DNA of 64,000 nucleotides from assembly GCF_007795095.1 (NCBI RefSeq), contig NZ_CP042218.1:62001-126000 (forward strand), read 5' to 3'. Positions 8,314-17,438 of this stretch are shown here, one piece after another. This DNA comes from Luteimonas granuli (GTDB lineage: Bacteria > Pseudomonadota > Gammaproteobacteria > Xanthomonadales > Xanthomonadaceae). The notes under the pieces are model-generated. The model was not told the origin of the DNA. It ran no database searches and saw only the letters and a program-made list of their open reading frames with translations. The position numbers and the translations under genes are program-made. How positions within the stretch are numbered: the first letter of the stretch is position 1; each line of letters begins with the position of its first letter.

Positions 8314-8702
8314 GCGCCGGCCCCGAGGCGTTCGAAGATCTTGCCCAGCTTCTCTTCCAGGGTCTGCGCGGTGAACGGCTTGATGATGTAGCCGTTCACC
8401 CCGGTTTGCGCCGCCTCGATGATCTGCTCGCGCTTGGCCTCGGCGGTGACCATCAGCACCGGCAGCGGGCGCAGCTGGGGATCGGCGCGGATCGCACGCA
8501 GCAGCTCGATGCCGCTCATTCCCGGCATGTTCCAGTCGGTGACCACCAGCTCGATCGTCTCCCGGCGCAGTACGGCAAGCGCGCTGTGTCCGTCCTCGGC
8601 CTCGACGCTGTTGTTGAAGCCCAGGTCGGACAGGAGGTTCTTGATGATCCGGCGCATCGTCGAAAAATCGTCGACGATCAGCACGCGCATGTTCTTGTTC
8701 AC
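8310..8702 (-). CDS. cheY: Chemotaxis response regulator CheY
   Basis: 130-residue receiver domain very close to enteric and pseudomonad Che[16 protein letters not shown] at the N-terminus, phospho-acceptor Asp in [12 protein letters not shown], switch Thr in MVTAEA, Lys in [15 protein letters not shown]. CheY-P binds FliM and FliN at the motor switch. It precedes cheZ with a 4-base overlap and follows fliA by 27 bases. This is clearly the motor-binding CheY of the window; the copy at 1971-2336 lacks the typical FNN and YIIKPF stretches. Confidence 0.96.
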   Translation of the reverse strand: MNKNMRVLIVDDFSTMRRIIKNLLSDLGFNNSVEAEDGHSALAVLRRETIELVVTDWNMPGMSGIELLRAIRADPQLRPLPVLMVTAEAKREQIIEAAQTGVNGYIIKPFTAQTLEEKLGKIFERLGAGA

Positions 8703-8729
8703 TGCAAAAGACTCCAGGGGGTAGCGACG

Positions 8730-9485
8730 TCAATCGTCGTTGGCGATGCCGGTATCGGCGAGTTCGAAAGCGGTCAGGCGGCCGCGCAGCCGCACCACCG
8801 CCTGGCCGTGCAACTGGCAGACCCGGGATTCGCTGACCCCGAGCACGGCACCGATCTCCTTCAGGTTCAGCTCCTGCTCGTAGTACAGCGAGAGCACGAG
8901 CTTCTCGCGTTCGGGCAGATGGCCGATGGCCGCGCCCAGCTCGCGCCCGAACTCGCCGCGGACCGCGACCTCGTGCGGGGTGGCGAACCCGCTCTCCATC
9001 GCGGGTTCGGCCTCGCCGTGGTCCTCCACGTGCGAATCCAGGCTGAGCACGTATCCGCGCGAGGCGTCCTCCAGCAGGCGCATGTAGTCGGCCAGCGGCA
9101 TCTCGAGGCGCGCGGCCACCTCCTGCGCCGACGCGGCACGGCCGGTGGCCTGCTCGATCTCGCGGATGGCGGCGGCGGCCTCGCGCGCGCGCCGGTGCAC
9201 CGAGCGCGGCACCCAGTCGCCGCGGCGGATCTCGTCGATCATCGCCCCGCGGATGCGGATGGAGGCATAGGTCTCGAAGGAAGCGCCCTGTTCGGCGTCG
9301 TAGCTGCGGGAGGCCTCGATCAGGCCGATCATGCCGGCCTGGATCAGGTCGTCCACCTCCACGCTGGCCGGCAGGCGCGCCGCGAGGTGATGGGCGATGC
9401 GGCGCACCAGCTCGGCATGCTGCAGCACCGGATCGGGCGCCGTGGCCCGCTGCACGGCCTGGTACTCGCGGGCCGCCAGGCTCAC
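8730..9485 (-). CDS. fliA: Flagellar sigma factor FliA (sigma-28)
   Basis: 251-residue group 3 sigma factor. Region 2 (LIQAGMIGLIEASRSYD, FETYASIRIRGAMIDEIR), region 3 and a region 4 helix-turn-helix (LNLKEIGAVLGVSESRVCQL) are all recognisable. Start is GTG at 9485, overlapping the flhG stop by 4 bases (GTGA). It directs the late flagellar class; eight fitting promoters occur in this window. Its anti-sigma factor FlgM is encoded at 48.8 kb. Cotranscribed with flhF-flhG and cheYZA. Confidence 0.97.
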   Translation of the reverse strand: MSLAAREYQAVQRATAPDPVLQHAELVRRIAHHLAARLPASVEVDDLIQAGMIGLIEASRSYDAEQGASFETYASIRIRGAMIDEIRRGDWVPRSVHRRAREAAAAIREIEQATGRAASAQEVAARLEMPLADYMRLLEDASRGYVLSLDSHVEDHGEAEPAMESGFATPHEVAVRGEFGRELGAAIGHLPEREKLVLSLYYEQELNLKEIGAVLGVSESRVCQLHGQAVVRLRGRLTAFELADTGIANDD

Positions 9486-10342
9486 GCCGGCGCTCCCTGG
9501 CGGATCATCCGCTCGACGAAGAACTCGACGTGCCCGCGCGGCGCAGCGGGCGACTGCCAGCGCCCGACCCGCTGCGCGATCTCGACCAGGGCGCGCGCCG
9601 ACGGGCTGCCGGGAAAGGCCTGCACCACCGCCTGCTGGCGCTGCACAGCGGCGCGCAGCCATTCGCAGTGGGGCACGGCGCCGAGGTAGTTGAGCGAGAC
9701 GTCGCCGATGAAGCGTTCGCAGACCCGCGACAGCTTGTCGTACAGCGCACGGCCCTCGTGCGCGCTGCGCACCATGTTGGCGATGATCTGCACCCGGTCC
9801 ACGCCGCGCTCGCGCGCCAGGACCTTGATCAGCGCGTAGGCATCCGTGATCGAGGCCGGCTCGTCGCAGACCACCACCGCCGCGTCCTGCGCGGCCTGGC
9901 AGAAGGTCAGGACCGAGTCGGTGATGCCGGCGGCGGTGTCCACCAGCAGCATGTCGAGGTCGTGTTCGAACTCGCTGAAGACGTTGACCAGGCCGGTGTG
10001 CTCGGCCGGCTGCAGCTCCGCCATGTGGCGGCGGCCGGAGGCGGCGGGAACGATCAGCAGCCCCGCAGGCCCTTCGATCACCACGTCCGGGAAGCCGCAG
10101 CGGCCGGCGACCAGGTCGGCGAGGGTGTGCAGCGGCGACAGGCCCAGGAGCACGTCGGCATTGGCCAGGCCGAGGTCGGCATCGAACAGCATGGTGCGCT
10201 TGCCGAGTCCGGCGAGGGCGACGCCGAGGTTGACCGAGACGTTGGTCTTGCCGATGCCACCCTTGCCACCGGTCACCGCCAGGGTCCGTACGGACCCGGG
10301 GCGCGGCGCGGCTGGAATGGGGTTGGGCTCAGGCAGTTGCAT
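9482..10342 (-). CDS. flhG: Flagellar number regulator FlhG/FleN (MinD-like ATPase)
   Basis: 286-residue MinD/ParA-type ATPase with the deviant Walker A motif GGKGGIGKTN at about residues 25-34 and LLVDTAAG as Walker B. In polar flagellates FlhG/FleN limits flagellar number, restraining FleQ and acting with FlhF. ATG at 10342 gives an N-terminal tail of about 20 residues before the ATPase fold, which in this family can carry a conserved activator motif for FlhF. It overlaps flhF by 14 bases. Confidence 0.95.
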   Translation of the reverse strand: MQLPEPNPIPAAPRPGSVRTLAVTGGKGGIGKTNVSVNLGVALAGLGKRTMLFDADLGLANADVLLGLSPLHTLADLVAGRCGFPDVVIEGPAGLLIVPAASGRRHMAELQPAEHTGLVNVFSEFEHDLDMLLVDTAAGITDSVLTFCQAAQDAAVVVCDEPASITDAYALIKVLARERGVDRVQIIANMVRSAHEGRALYDKLSRVCERFIGDVSLNYLGAVPHCEWLRAAVQRQQAVVQAFPGSPSARALVEIAQRVGRWQSPAAPRGHVEFFVERMIRQGAPA

Positions 10343-11624
10343 GCTGGTACTCCGGGACAGACGGCTTATCGGCATCGCGGCGGAGATCTTCAAGGCGAAG
10401 CACGAGATGGGCGGCGTTGGCGCGGCGCAGGTCATCGGGAATGCGCTGGCCGTCGGTCACCCAGGTCAGCGGAAGCTGGTGGTCGGAGACCACCGACAGG
10501 GCGCTGCCGAGGCGGCCGGTCTCGTCCAGCTTGGTCAGCACGGCGCCCTGCGGACGGGCGCCCTGGAAGCGGCGCACCACCTCGTCCAGGTCGGCGAAGT
10601 GGGTGCTGGCCGGGAGGACCAGCAGGGTCCGCACCTGGCGCGCGGCGCGCAGCCAGTGCAGCTGGCTGGCCAGGGCATGGTCGCGGTGGCTGAGGCCGGC
10701 GGTGTCGATCAGTACCAGGCGGTAGTCCTCCAGGCGCTGCAGCAGGTGGAACAGGCCCGCTTCGCTGTCCGCCTCGTGCACGGCGATGCCGAGCTGGCGA
10801 CCATAGCCGTGCAGCTGCTCGCGGCCGCCGATGCGCGTGGTGTCGGTGGTGACCAGGGCCACGTCGCGCGCCTGGTGCTGGGACGCGTACAGCGCGGCCA
10901 GCTTGGCGATGGTCGTGGTCTTGCCGGCGCCGGTCGGCCCGACCAGGGCGATCACCCCGGCTTCGTGCAGCGGATCGACGGGGCAGATCGGCAGGCGCTT
11001 GGAGATCAGCCCCAGCATCAGGCCGCGGGCCCGGTGTTCCGGGGTGTCGGGCGGGATCTGCAGCACGACGTCGCGGGTGATGCCGGCGTCGAAACCGTAG
11101 TCCTCCATCAGGTGCATGGCCTGGGCCCGGACCGGCGAGCCACGCAGGCGCTCGTCGGTGAGGCGGGCCATCTCCCGCTCGATCATCTGCCGCATCTGCG
11201 CCAGCTCGTCGCGCATCCGCGCCAGTTCCCCGTCGCTGGCCGGCACCGGCGGGGCCGGAACCGGGCCCGGCACGGGGGCCGGCGCCGGAGTTCCGTCGCG
11301 CGGCGTGGCCGCCGGAGCGGGGTCGCGCGCCACTGGGCCGGCGAACGCGGGGCGGACCGGCTCGAAGGGCGCGTGCGCCGGCCTCGCCGGTGCGGAGACG
11401 GGCGACGGCACCAGTGCGGCCTTCACCGGCACAGGTTCCACGGCCATGCGCTGGGCCTCGATGGCGCGCTGGACGAAGGCTTCGTCGTAGTTGCTGGCGG
11501 CGACGATCTCCACGCCCTCGTCGATGCGGCGGTTGGAGAGGATGACGGCGTCGGGGCCATGCGCCTCGCGCACCAGCTGCATGGCACCGCGCATGTCGGC
11601 GGCGACGAAACGGCGGACTTTCAT
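10329..11624 (-). CDS. flhF: Flagellar placement GTPase FlhF
   Basis: 431-residue SRP-family GTPase. A basic N-terminal region (MKVRRFVAADMRGAMQLVRE), a Pro/Ala-rich middle (about residues 68-128) and the NG GTPase domain with P-loop GPTGAGKTTTIAKL near residue 225 and LIDTAGL further on. FlhF marks the pole for assembly of the flagellum. ATG at 11624 is chosen because the family begins MKV; an in-frame extension upstream has no support. Spacing to flhA is 179 bases, so a promoter may lie there, but none was recognised. Confidence 0.95.
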   Translation of the reverse strand: MKVRRFVAADMRGAMQLVREAHGPDAVILSNRRIDEGVEIVAASNYDEAFVQRAIEAQRMAVEPVPVKAALVPSPVSAPARPAHAPFEPVRPAFAGPVARDPAPAATPRDGTPAPAPVPGPVPAPPVPASDGELARMRDELAQMRQMIEREMARLTDERLRGSPVRAQAMHLMEDYGFDAGITRDVVLQIPPDTPEHRARGLMLGLISKRLPICPVDPLHEAGVIALVGPTGAGKTTTIAKLAALYASQHQARDVALVTTDTTRIGGREQLHGYGRQLGIAVHEADSEAGLFHLLQRLEDYRLVLIDTAGLSHRDHALASQLHWLRAARQVRTLLVLPASTHFADLDEVVRRFQGARPQGAVLTKLDETGRLGSALSVVSDHQLPLTWVTDGQRIPDDLRRANAAHLVLRLEDLRRDADKPSVPEYQHATA

Positions 11625-11762
11625 GGGAGGTGCTCGGAAAGGGGGGAGGAGGGAAACGGAAATCAGGGCGGGAGCATCGCCTGCCCCGATCGCGTGGAGT
11701 GTCCGTCGTGCTGTGGTCGTACTGCGCATCGTTCTTCTCCGTTCCGGCGTACCACGGCCGTG

Positions 11763-11797
11763 ATTCCCCATTCCCGATTCCCTGTTCCCGGATCCCG
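11763..11797. repeat. Five degenerate 7-bp tandem repeats (ATTCCCN type) between flhA and flhF
   Basis: The units ATTCCCC, ATTCCCG, ATTCCCT, GTTCCCG and GATCCCG follow without gap. The same 7-bp rhythm (GGGAACC, GGGATCC) occurs in the aat coding region at 60876-60903. Short GGGAAT-type repeats of this kind are common between Xanthomonadaceae genes. The rest of the 179-base spacer shows no promoter or hairpin I can support. Confidence 0.7.
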
Positions 11798-11803
11798 GCT
11801 CCA

Positions 11804-13882
11804 TCAGCTGATGGTTCCCAGCAGCTTCAGCCGCATGTCTTCGGGGACTTCCGTGTAGGCCAGCACCGACAGGCTGGGGACGCTGTGCCGGACCAGCCGC
11901 GCCAGCGCCGCGCGGACCGCGGCCGGCACCAGCACCACGGCGGGTTCGTTCCTGGCGTCCTGGCGGCCGGCGCACTCGGCGAGGCTCTGCTGCAGGCGTT
12001 CCGCCAGGCCCGGCTCCAGCGCGGCGGCGGTCCCTTGCGCGGACTCCTGCAAGACGCGTTCCAGCTCCGGCGCCAGCGTGTACACCGGCAGTTCCGGCGC
12101 GGAACCGGCGATCTCCTGGACGATGAAGCGGCCGAGCGTCGTGCGGACCGCGGCCGTCAGCTGGCCGGGATCCTGGGTGTGGGCGGCGTGCTCCACCAGG
12201 GCCTCGGCGATCCGTCGCAGCTGGCGGATCGGGATGCGCTCCACCAGCAGGTTCTGCAGCACTCGCGCCACCACCGGGAGCGGCAGCGACTTCGGCGTCA
12301 GCTCCTCGGCCAGCTTCGGCGCGCTGCGCGCCAGCGTCGACAGCAGTTGCTGCACTTCCTCGTGGCCGAGCAGTTCGGGCGCCTGCTCGCGGAGCAGGTG
12401 CGAAAGATGGGTCGCGATGACCGTGGCCGGATCGACCACGGTGTAGCCGGACGCCTCGGCCTGGACCCGCTGCGAGGGCAGGATCCACACCGCGTCCAGG
12501 CCGAAAGCCGGGTCCTTGCCGGGCAGGCCGTCGACCTGGCCGAGCGCGCCGCCGGGGTCGAGGGCGAGCAGGCGGTCGGGATGGACCTCGGCCCGGGCCA
12601 CCGGAACGCCGTGCACCAGCACCGTGTACGCCGTCGGCGGCAGCTCGAGGTTGTCGCGGATGTGCACCGGCGGGATCAGGAAACCGATGCCCTGGGTGAG
12701 CTTGCGGCGGACGGCCTTGATCCGCGCCATCAGCTCGCCGCCCTGGTCCTTGTCGACCAGCGGGATCAGACGGTAGCCGACCTCCAGGCCGAGCGGGTCG
12801 ATCGGGTCCAGCGCATCCCAGCCCAATTCCGCCATCGGCCCCTGCTCGGGCGGCGCCAGCGCGGCCTGCGGTCGCTCGCCGGCCTCTTCGCGCAGCGCGC
12901 GCCGGCGGACCGCCCAGGCGGTGTATCCGGTGATCCCGCCCAGGCTCAGGAAGGCGAGGTTCGGCATTCCCGGCACCAGGCCGACCATCAGCAGGATGCT
13001 GGCGGCGATCGACAGCGCGCGGTAATGGCCGAACACCTGGCCGGCCACGGCCTGGCCCATGTCCTGCGAGCGCGATGCGCGGGTGATGAGCAGCGCCACC
13101 GCCGACGAGATCAGCAGGCCCGGGATCTGCGACACCAGGCCGTCGCCGATGGCGAGCAGCACGTAGGTGGAACCGGCGTCGGACATCGACATGTCGTGCT
13201 GCAGGATGCCGATCGCCAGGCCACCGACCAGGGTCACCAGCAGGATCAGGATGCCGGCGATGGCGTCGCCGCGGATGAACTTGCTGGCGCCGTCCATCGC
13301 GCCGTAGAAGTCGGCCTCCTGGCGGACCTCGTCGCGACGGGCCTTGGCCTCGTCGCGGGTCAGCAGGCCGGCGTTGAGGTCGGCGTCGATCGCCATCTGC
13401 TTGCCGGGCATGGCGTCGAGGATGAAGCGGGCGGTCACCTCGGACACCCGGCCTGCGCCCTTGGTGATGACCACGAAGTTGATGATGGTGAGGATCGCGA
13501 ACGCGACGATGCCGACCGCGAAGTTGCCGCCGACGACGAACTCGCCGAAGGCCTCGATCACCTGGCCGGCGGCACCGGGGCCGTCCTGGCCGCGCAGCAG
13601 GATCACGCGGGTGGAGGCCACGTTGAGCGCCAGGCGCAGCATCGTGGTCATCAGCAGCACGATCGGGAAGATGCTGAAGTCGAGCGGGCGCCTGACCTGG
13701 ATCACCGCCAGCAGCACCACCAGCGAGAGCGCGATGTTGAAGCTGAAAAGCACGTCCAGCATCAGCGGCGGCAAGGGCACCACCACCATCGCCAGCAGCG
13801 CCAGCACGATCAGCGGAGCGCCGAGGCCGTTGCGCAGGGTCTCGAGGATGCGCGGAGCGCCCGCCCGGGGAACCGCACTCAC
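11804..13882 (-). CDS. flhA: Flagellar export gate protein FlhA
   Basis: 692-residue FHIPEP-family protein. The N-terminal half has about eight membrane helices with the conserved cytoplasmic loop between them (DAMPGKQMAIDADLNAG, RDEVRQEADFYGAMDGASKF). The C-terminal half is the soluble domain that forms the nonameric ring receiving substrates and chaperones. It completes the export gate with FlhB, FliP, FliQ and FliR. ATG at 13882 overlaps the flhB stop by 4 bases. Confidence 0.97.
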   Translation of the reverse strand: MSAVPRAGAPRILETLRNGLGAPLIVLALLAMVVVPLPPLMLDVLFSFNIALSLVVLLAVIQVRRPLDFSIFPIVLLMTTMLRLALNVASTRVILLRGQDGPGAAGQVIEAFGEFVVGGNFAVGIVAFAILTIINFVVITKGAGRVSEVTARFILDAMPGKQMAIDADLNAGLLTRDEAKARRDEVRQEADFYGAMDGASKFIRGDAIAGILILLVTLVGGLAIGILQHDMSMSDAGSTYVLLAIGDGLVSQIPGLLISSAVALLITRASRSQDMGQAVAGQVFGHYRALSIAASILLMVGLVPGMPNLAFLSLGGITGYTAWAVRRRALREEAGERPQAALAPPEQGPMAELGWDALDPIDPLGLEVGYRLIPLVDKDQGGELMARIKAVRRKLTQGIGFLIPPVHIRDNLELPPTAYTVLVHGVPVARAEVHPDRLLALDPGGALGQVDGLPGKDPAFGLDAVWILPSQRVQAEASGYTVVDPATVIATHLSHLLREQAPELLGHEEVQQLLSTLARSAPKLAEELTPKSLPLPVVARVLQNLLVERIPIRQLRRIAEALVEHAAHTQDPGQLTAAVRTTLGRFIVQEIAGSAPELPVYTLAPELERVLQESAQGTAAALEPGLAERLQQSLAECAGRQDARNEPAVVLVPAAVRAALARLVRHSVPSLSVLAYTEVPEDMRLKLLGTIS

Positions 13883-15018
13883 GGCTGTTCACCGGCGGCG
13901 GGGGCGTCGCCCTCGTCCACATCCACCCCGGCCAGCCGCGGCTGCGGCGTGCCGGGGCGCCAGCTGCGCAACTGGTAGACGTAGGACAGCACCTGGGCGA
14001 CAGCGGAATACAGCTTCACGGGGATTTCCTGGCCGATCTCGCCTTCCCGATACAAGACGCGTGCCAGTGGCGGCGCCGAGACCACGGCCAGGCGGTGGGC
14101 CTCGCCCACCTCGCGGATGCGCAGGGCCAGTTCGTCCACGCCCTTGGCCACCACCTTCGGGGCGCGCATGCTGCTGTCGTACTTGAGGGCGACGGCGTAG
14201 TGGGTCGGGTTGACGACGATCACGTCGGCGCCGGGCACGTCCTCCATCATCCGGCGCTGGGACATCTGCTGCTGCAGTTGCCGGATCCGGCCCTTGACCT
14301 CGGGCTTGCCCTCGCTCTCCTTCATTTCCTCGCGCAGTTCCTGGCGGGTCATCTTCAGCTTCCGGCGCCAGTTCCACTTCTGGTACGGCGCGTCCATCAG
14401 GGCCAGCAGCCACAGGGCGGCGGCGGTGGCCATCAGCAGCCAGAGCGCGAACTGCAGACCGTTGCGCGCGGCCAGCTCCAGCGGCTGGTTGGGCATGGCG
14501 CGCAGGCGGTGCATGCCCGGCACGAGGAACAGGGCCGCCGCGCTCCCGACCAGCACCACCCGCAGCAGGGACTTGAGCAGTTCGGCCAGGCCCTCGGGGC
14601 CGTAGATGCGCTTGAGCCCGGCCATCGGATCCAGCCGCTTCGGATCCGGCACCAGGCCCTTTCCGGCGAAGTTCAGCCCGCCCATCAGCGCCGGGGCCAC
14701 GAAGCAGGCGAGCAGAGTGACCAGCACGAAAGGGGCCAGGATCACCATGAAGCCCAGCACCAGCTCACCGACGTGCCCGAACAGCCGGTCCGGCGATTCG
14801 AGCAGGGCGCGGTCCAGGCTCAGCGCGCCGCGCATCCAGTCCAGTGCGCGCGCCGCCAGGCCGCCCCCGAAGGAGAGCAGGGCGGCCACGCCGCCCCCGA
14901 ACACGGCCGCGGTGGACAGCTCGCGCGAGCGCGGCACATTGCCCTTCTCGCGCGCTTCGCGGATCCGTTTGTCGCTTGGCTGTTCGGTCTTTTCCTGACC
15001 GTTCTCGTTCTCCGCCAT
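13879..15018 (-). CDS. flhB: Flagellar export switch protein FlhB
   Basis: 379-residue FlhB/YscU family protein: four membrane helices in the first 210 residues and a cytoplasmic domain containing the autocleavage motif NPTH at residues 270-273. Cleavage there is known to switch export from rod/hook to filament substrates, together with FliK. The C-terminal about 25 residues are acidic and poorly conserved. A sigma-54 promoter lies at 15058-15071, so flhB-flhA is probably its own transcription unit as well as downstream of fliR. Confidence 0.97.
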   Translation of the reverse strand: MAENENGQEKTEQPSDKRIREAREKGNVPRSRELSTAAVFGGGVAALLSFGGGLAARALDWMRGALSLDRALLESPDRLFGHVGELVLGFMVILAPFVLVTLLACFVAPALMGGLNFAGKGLVPDPKRLDPMAGLKRIYGPEGLAELLKSLLRVVLVGSAAALFLVPGMHRLRAMPNQPLELAARNGLQFALWLLMATAAALWLLALMDAPYQKWNWRRKLKMTRQELREEMKESEGKPEVKGRIRQLQQQMSQRRMMEDVPGADVIVVNPTHYAVALKYDSSMRAPKVVAKGVDELALRIREVGEAHRLAVVSAPPLARVLYREGEIGQEIPVKLYSAVAQVLSYVYQLRSWRPGTPQPRLAGVDVDEGDAPAAGEQP

Positions 15019-15057
15019 CGACTGCCGCGCTGCCTACAGGTGCCTGCGGCCTTCCAT

Positions 15058-15071
15058 GCAAGCCGCGTACC
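15058..15071 (-). promoter_or_regulatory. Sigma-54 promoter for flhB-flhA
   Basis: GGTAC-N5-TTGC on the minus strand, one change from GGCAC-N5-TTGC. The predicted transcription start is about 28 bases before the flhB ATG, which is a normal leader. Confidence 0.65.
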
Positions 15072-15113
15072 GCAGCCGTGTGAACGGCGTACGGTCGCGC
15101 GTGGCAGTCCGGG

Positions 15114-15911
15114 TCAGCGTCCGAGCGGGACCCGCGCGGAGGCGTCGAAGGCGGCGTCGAACAGCCGCTGCACCGGTGGGCCGAGCTCGCCGGACAGGAC
15201 CGCGATCAGGAACAGGCCCAGCAGCACCGAGACCGGCAGGCCGAGCTGGATCGGGTTGAGCGCCGGCGCCGCCCGCGACAGCACGCCGAAGGCCAGGTTC
15301 ACCGCGAGCATGGCCACCATCACCGGCAGCGCCAGCGTGACCGCGCCGCGCAGCACCATCCCGAAGAAGGCGTGCGCGACCGACAGCGTGCCCTGCAGGT
15401 CCGGCAGCGAGGTGCCGATCGGCAGCGCGTGGTAGCTGTGCACCAGCAGCGCCGCCATCGCCAGGTGGCCGTTCGCGGCGAAGAACAGCAGCCCGAAGAC
15501 CAGGTAGAACCACTGCGCGACCACGCCCGAGTTCACACCCCGCAAGGGATCGCTCATCTGCGCGAAGGACAGGCCGGTGCCCTGCGAGATCAGTTCGCCG
15601 GCCAGCGAGCCGGCCTCGAACACCAGGCGCAGCATGAAGCCCATCGCTGCGCCGACCGCCAGCTCGCGCGCCACCGACAGCACCGTCGCCGCGTCCAGGC
15701 CCTGCCACGGCGGCGGCGGAGGCAGCAGCGGCGCCAGCGCCAGGCTCAGCGCCAGGGCGGCCATGACCCGGATGCGCGCGGGAATCGCGCGGGTGCCGAT
15801 CAACGGCATCGCCATCAGCAGCGCGCCCACGCGCAGTGCGACCCAGAGCAGGGCCGAGATCATGCCGAAGGCCTGCTGGCCATCGATGACCACCCGGGTC
15901 GCTGTGTCCAT
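15114..15911 (-). CDS. fliR: Flagellar export gate protein FliR
   Basis: 265-residue polytopic membrane protein of the FliR/YscT family, about six membrane helices. The family pattern PLIGTRAIPARIRVMAALAL in the first third and ISQGTGLSFAQMSDP in the middle are clear. It joins FliP and FliQ in the export gate core. Last gene of fliL-M-N-O-P-Q-R; 28 bases separate it from fliQ. Confidence 0.95.
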   Translation of the reverse strand: MDTATRVVIDGQQAFGMISALLWVALRVGALLMAMPLIGTRAIPARIRVMAALALSLALAPLLPPPPPWQGLDAATVLSVARELAVGAAMGFMLRLVFEAGSLAGELISQGTGLSFAQMSDPLRGVNSGVVAQWFYLVFGLLFFAANGHLAMAALLVHSYHALPIGTSLPDLQGTLSVAHAFFGMVLRGAVTLALPVMVAMLAVNLAFGVLSRAAPALNPIQLGLPVSVLLGLFLIAVLSGELGPPVQRLFDAAFDASARVPLGR

Positions 15912-15939
15912 CAGCGTCGGTGCATGGCGGGCCGCATCC

Positions 15940-16209
15940 TCAGCCGATCAGGTGCGGGATGCGGTGGAACAGCGTGGTCGTGTATTCGACCAGATAGCCC
16001 AGCAGGAAGGCGCCCAGGGCGAACAGCGCAGCGGTCAGAGCCGCCGCCTTGGCGACGAAGGCGATGGTGGGTTCGTTGATCTGGGTGGCGGCCTGCAGCA
16101 CGCCGACCACCACGCCGACCACGAGCACGGTCACCAGCAGCGGGCCGCCGACCCACAGCGCGACCTCGAGGCCGCGGCGCAGTTCGGTCAGGGCGAGTTC
16201 GGGAGTCAT
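15940..16209 (-). CDS. fliQ: Flagellar export gate protein FliQ
   Basis: 89 residues with two membrane helices (about 16-38 and 52-75) and the family pattern LQAATQINEPTIAFVAK between them. It packs around FliP-FliR in the export gate. Length is exactly typical. Start ATG at 16209, 22 bases after the fliP stop. Confidence 0.95.
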   Translation of the reverse strand: MTPELALTELRRGLEVALWVGGPLLVTVLVVGVVVGVLQAATQINEPTIAFVAKAAALTAALFALGAFLLGYLVEYTTTLFHRIPHLIG

Positions 16210-16231
16210 TCGAGAGCCGGGATCGTCGTGT

Positions 16232-16999
16232 TCACGAGGCGTTGAAGCTCGCCGCCAGGGTACCGACCGCGAGCACCCAGCCGTCGACCAGCACGAACAG
16301 CAGGATCTTGAACGGCGCCGACACCAGCATCGGCGACAGCATCATCATGCCCATCGACATCAGCACGCTGGCCACGACCAGGTCGATGATGATGAAGGGG
16401 ATGAAGATCAGGAAGCCGATCTCGAACGCGGTCTTGAGTTCGCTGGTGATGAAGGAGGCCACCAGGACCTGGAACGGCACCTCGTCGGGGCTGGCATAGG
16501 CGCCGTGTCCGGCGAGCCCGGCGAACGTCATCAGGTCGGTCTCGCGGACCTGCGCCAGCATGAAGCCGCGCAGCGGCGCCGTGCCCAGGTCCCAGGCGCT
16601 GCGGAAGTCCAGTTCACCGCTGAGCCACGGGCCGAAGCCGGCGCTCCACGCGGCCTCCCAGACCGGCGTCATCACCAGCGCGGTCAGGAACAGCGCCAGC
16701 CCGACCAGCACCTGGTTGGACGGCGTCTGTCCCGTGCCCAGCGCCTGCCGAAGCAGGGCCAGGACCACGATGATACGGGTGAAGGCGGTCAGCACCAGCA
16801 GCATCGACGGGATCAGGGTGATCGCCGTCATCAGCAGCAGGGTCTGCAGCGGCAGACTGACCGGCGCATCGCCGATCCGGCCCACCGTGACGTCGGGCAA
16901 CGACGGCAGCTGCGGCTGCTGGGCGGCCGCCAGGGCCGGCATCAGCAGCAGGAAGACGGCCAGCAGGAGGGCCGGCAGGAGGACGATGCGGCTGCGCAT
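16232..16999 (-). CDS. fliP: Flagellar export gate protein FliP
   Basis: 255-residue FliP. A cleavable signal peptide (RSRIVLLPALLLAVFLLL then ALAAAQ) is followed by a membrane domain with family patterns SMLLVLTAFTRIIVVLALLR and ALFLTALVMTP. FliP forms the pentameric core of the export gate. ATG at 16999, one base after the fliO stop. The signal peptide supports this start over longer in-frame options. Confidence 0.96.
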   Translation of the reverse strand: MRSRIVLLPALLLAVFLLLMPALAAAQQPQLPSLPDVTVGRIGDAPVSLPLQTLLLMTAITLIPSMLLVLTAFTRIIVVLALLRQALGTGQTPSNQVLVGLALFLTALVMTPVWEAAWSAGFGPWLSGELDFRSAWDLGTAPLRGFMLAQVRETDLMTFAGLAGHGAYASPDEVPFQVLVASFITSELKTAFEIGFLIFIPFIIIDLVVASVLMSMGMMMLSPMLVSAPFKILLFVLVDGWVLAVGTLAASFNAS

Positions 17000-17000
17000 T

Positions 17001-17438
17001 TCAGGAAGCCTTGCGCAGCCGCTGCGCGAGCAGTTGCCGGAAATCGGGCAGGCGCGGCTGCAGGGAGGTCGTGCCCGCCTGTGGCAGGGGCTCCGGCAGG
17101 CGGTGGAGGGTGCGCACGCCGCCGGCGCCGATGCCGAGCAGCAGCTGTTCATTGCCGACCTGGACCACCGCGGCACGCTCCCTCGTGCCCAACGGGATGC
17201 TGGCGACCACGCGCAGACCGTCGGCCTGGCGCAGGCCGGCGCCGGGCAGGCGCTTGAGCAGCCAGGCCATGCCCAGGATCAGGCCCAGCACCAGCAGCAA
17301 GGCCACGAACGCACCGCCCAGCCCCGGGGTGGTGGGCGCATGCGCGCCGACCTGCACGGCGTCGGCCGTGACGTTCGCCGCCACGGCGGAAGCCTGCATG
17401 GCCGCGGGCACGGCTGCGCTGGCGGCGACCGGGATCAA
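17001..17438 (-). CDS. fliO: Flagellar biosynthesis protein FliO
   Basis: 145-residue FliO. An Ala-rich periplasmic N-terminus, one membrane helix (about residues 43-62, FVALLLVLGLILGMAWLL) and a small cytoplasmic domain with the family pattern LRVVASIPLGTRERAAVVQV. FliO helps assemble the FliP ring. Position between fliN and fliP is universal. It overlaps fliN by 4 bases. Confidence 0.9.
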   Translation of the reverse strand: MIPVAASAAVPAAMQASAVAANVTADAVQVGAHAPTTPGLGGAFVALLLVLGLILGMAWLLKRLPGAGLRQADGLRVVASIPLGTRERAAVVQVGNEQLLLGIGAGGVRTLHRLPEPLPQAGTTSLQPRLPDFRQLLAQRLRKAS

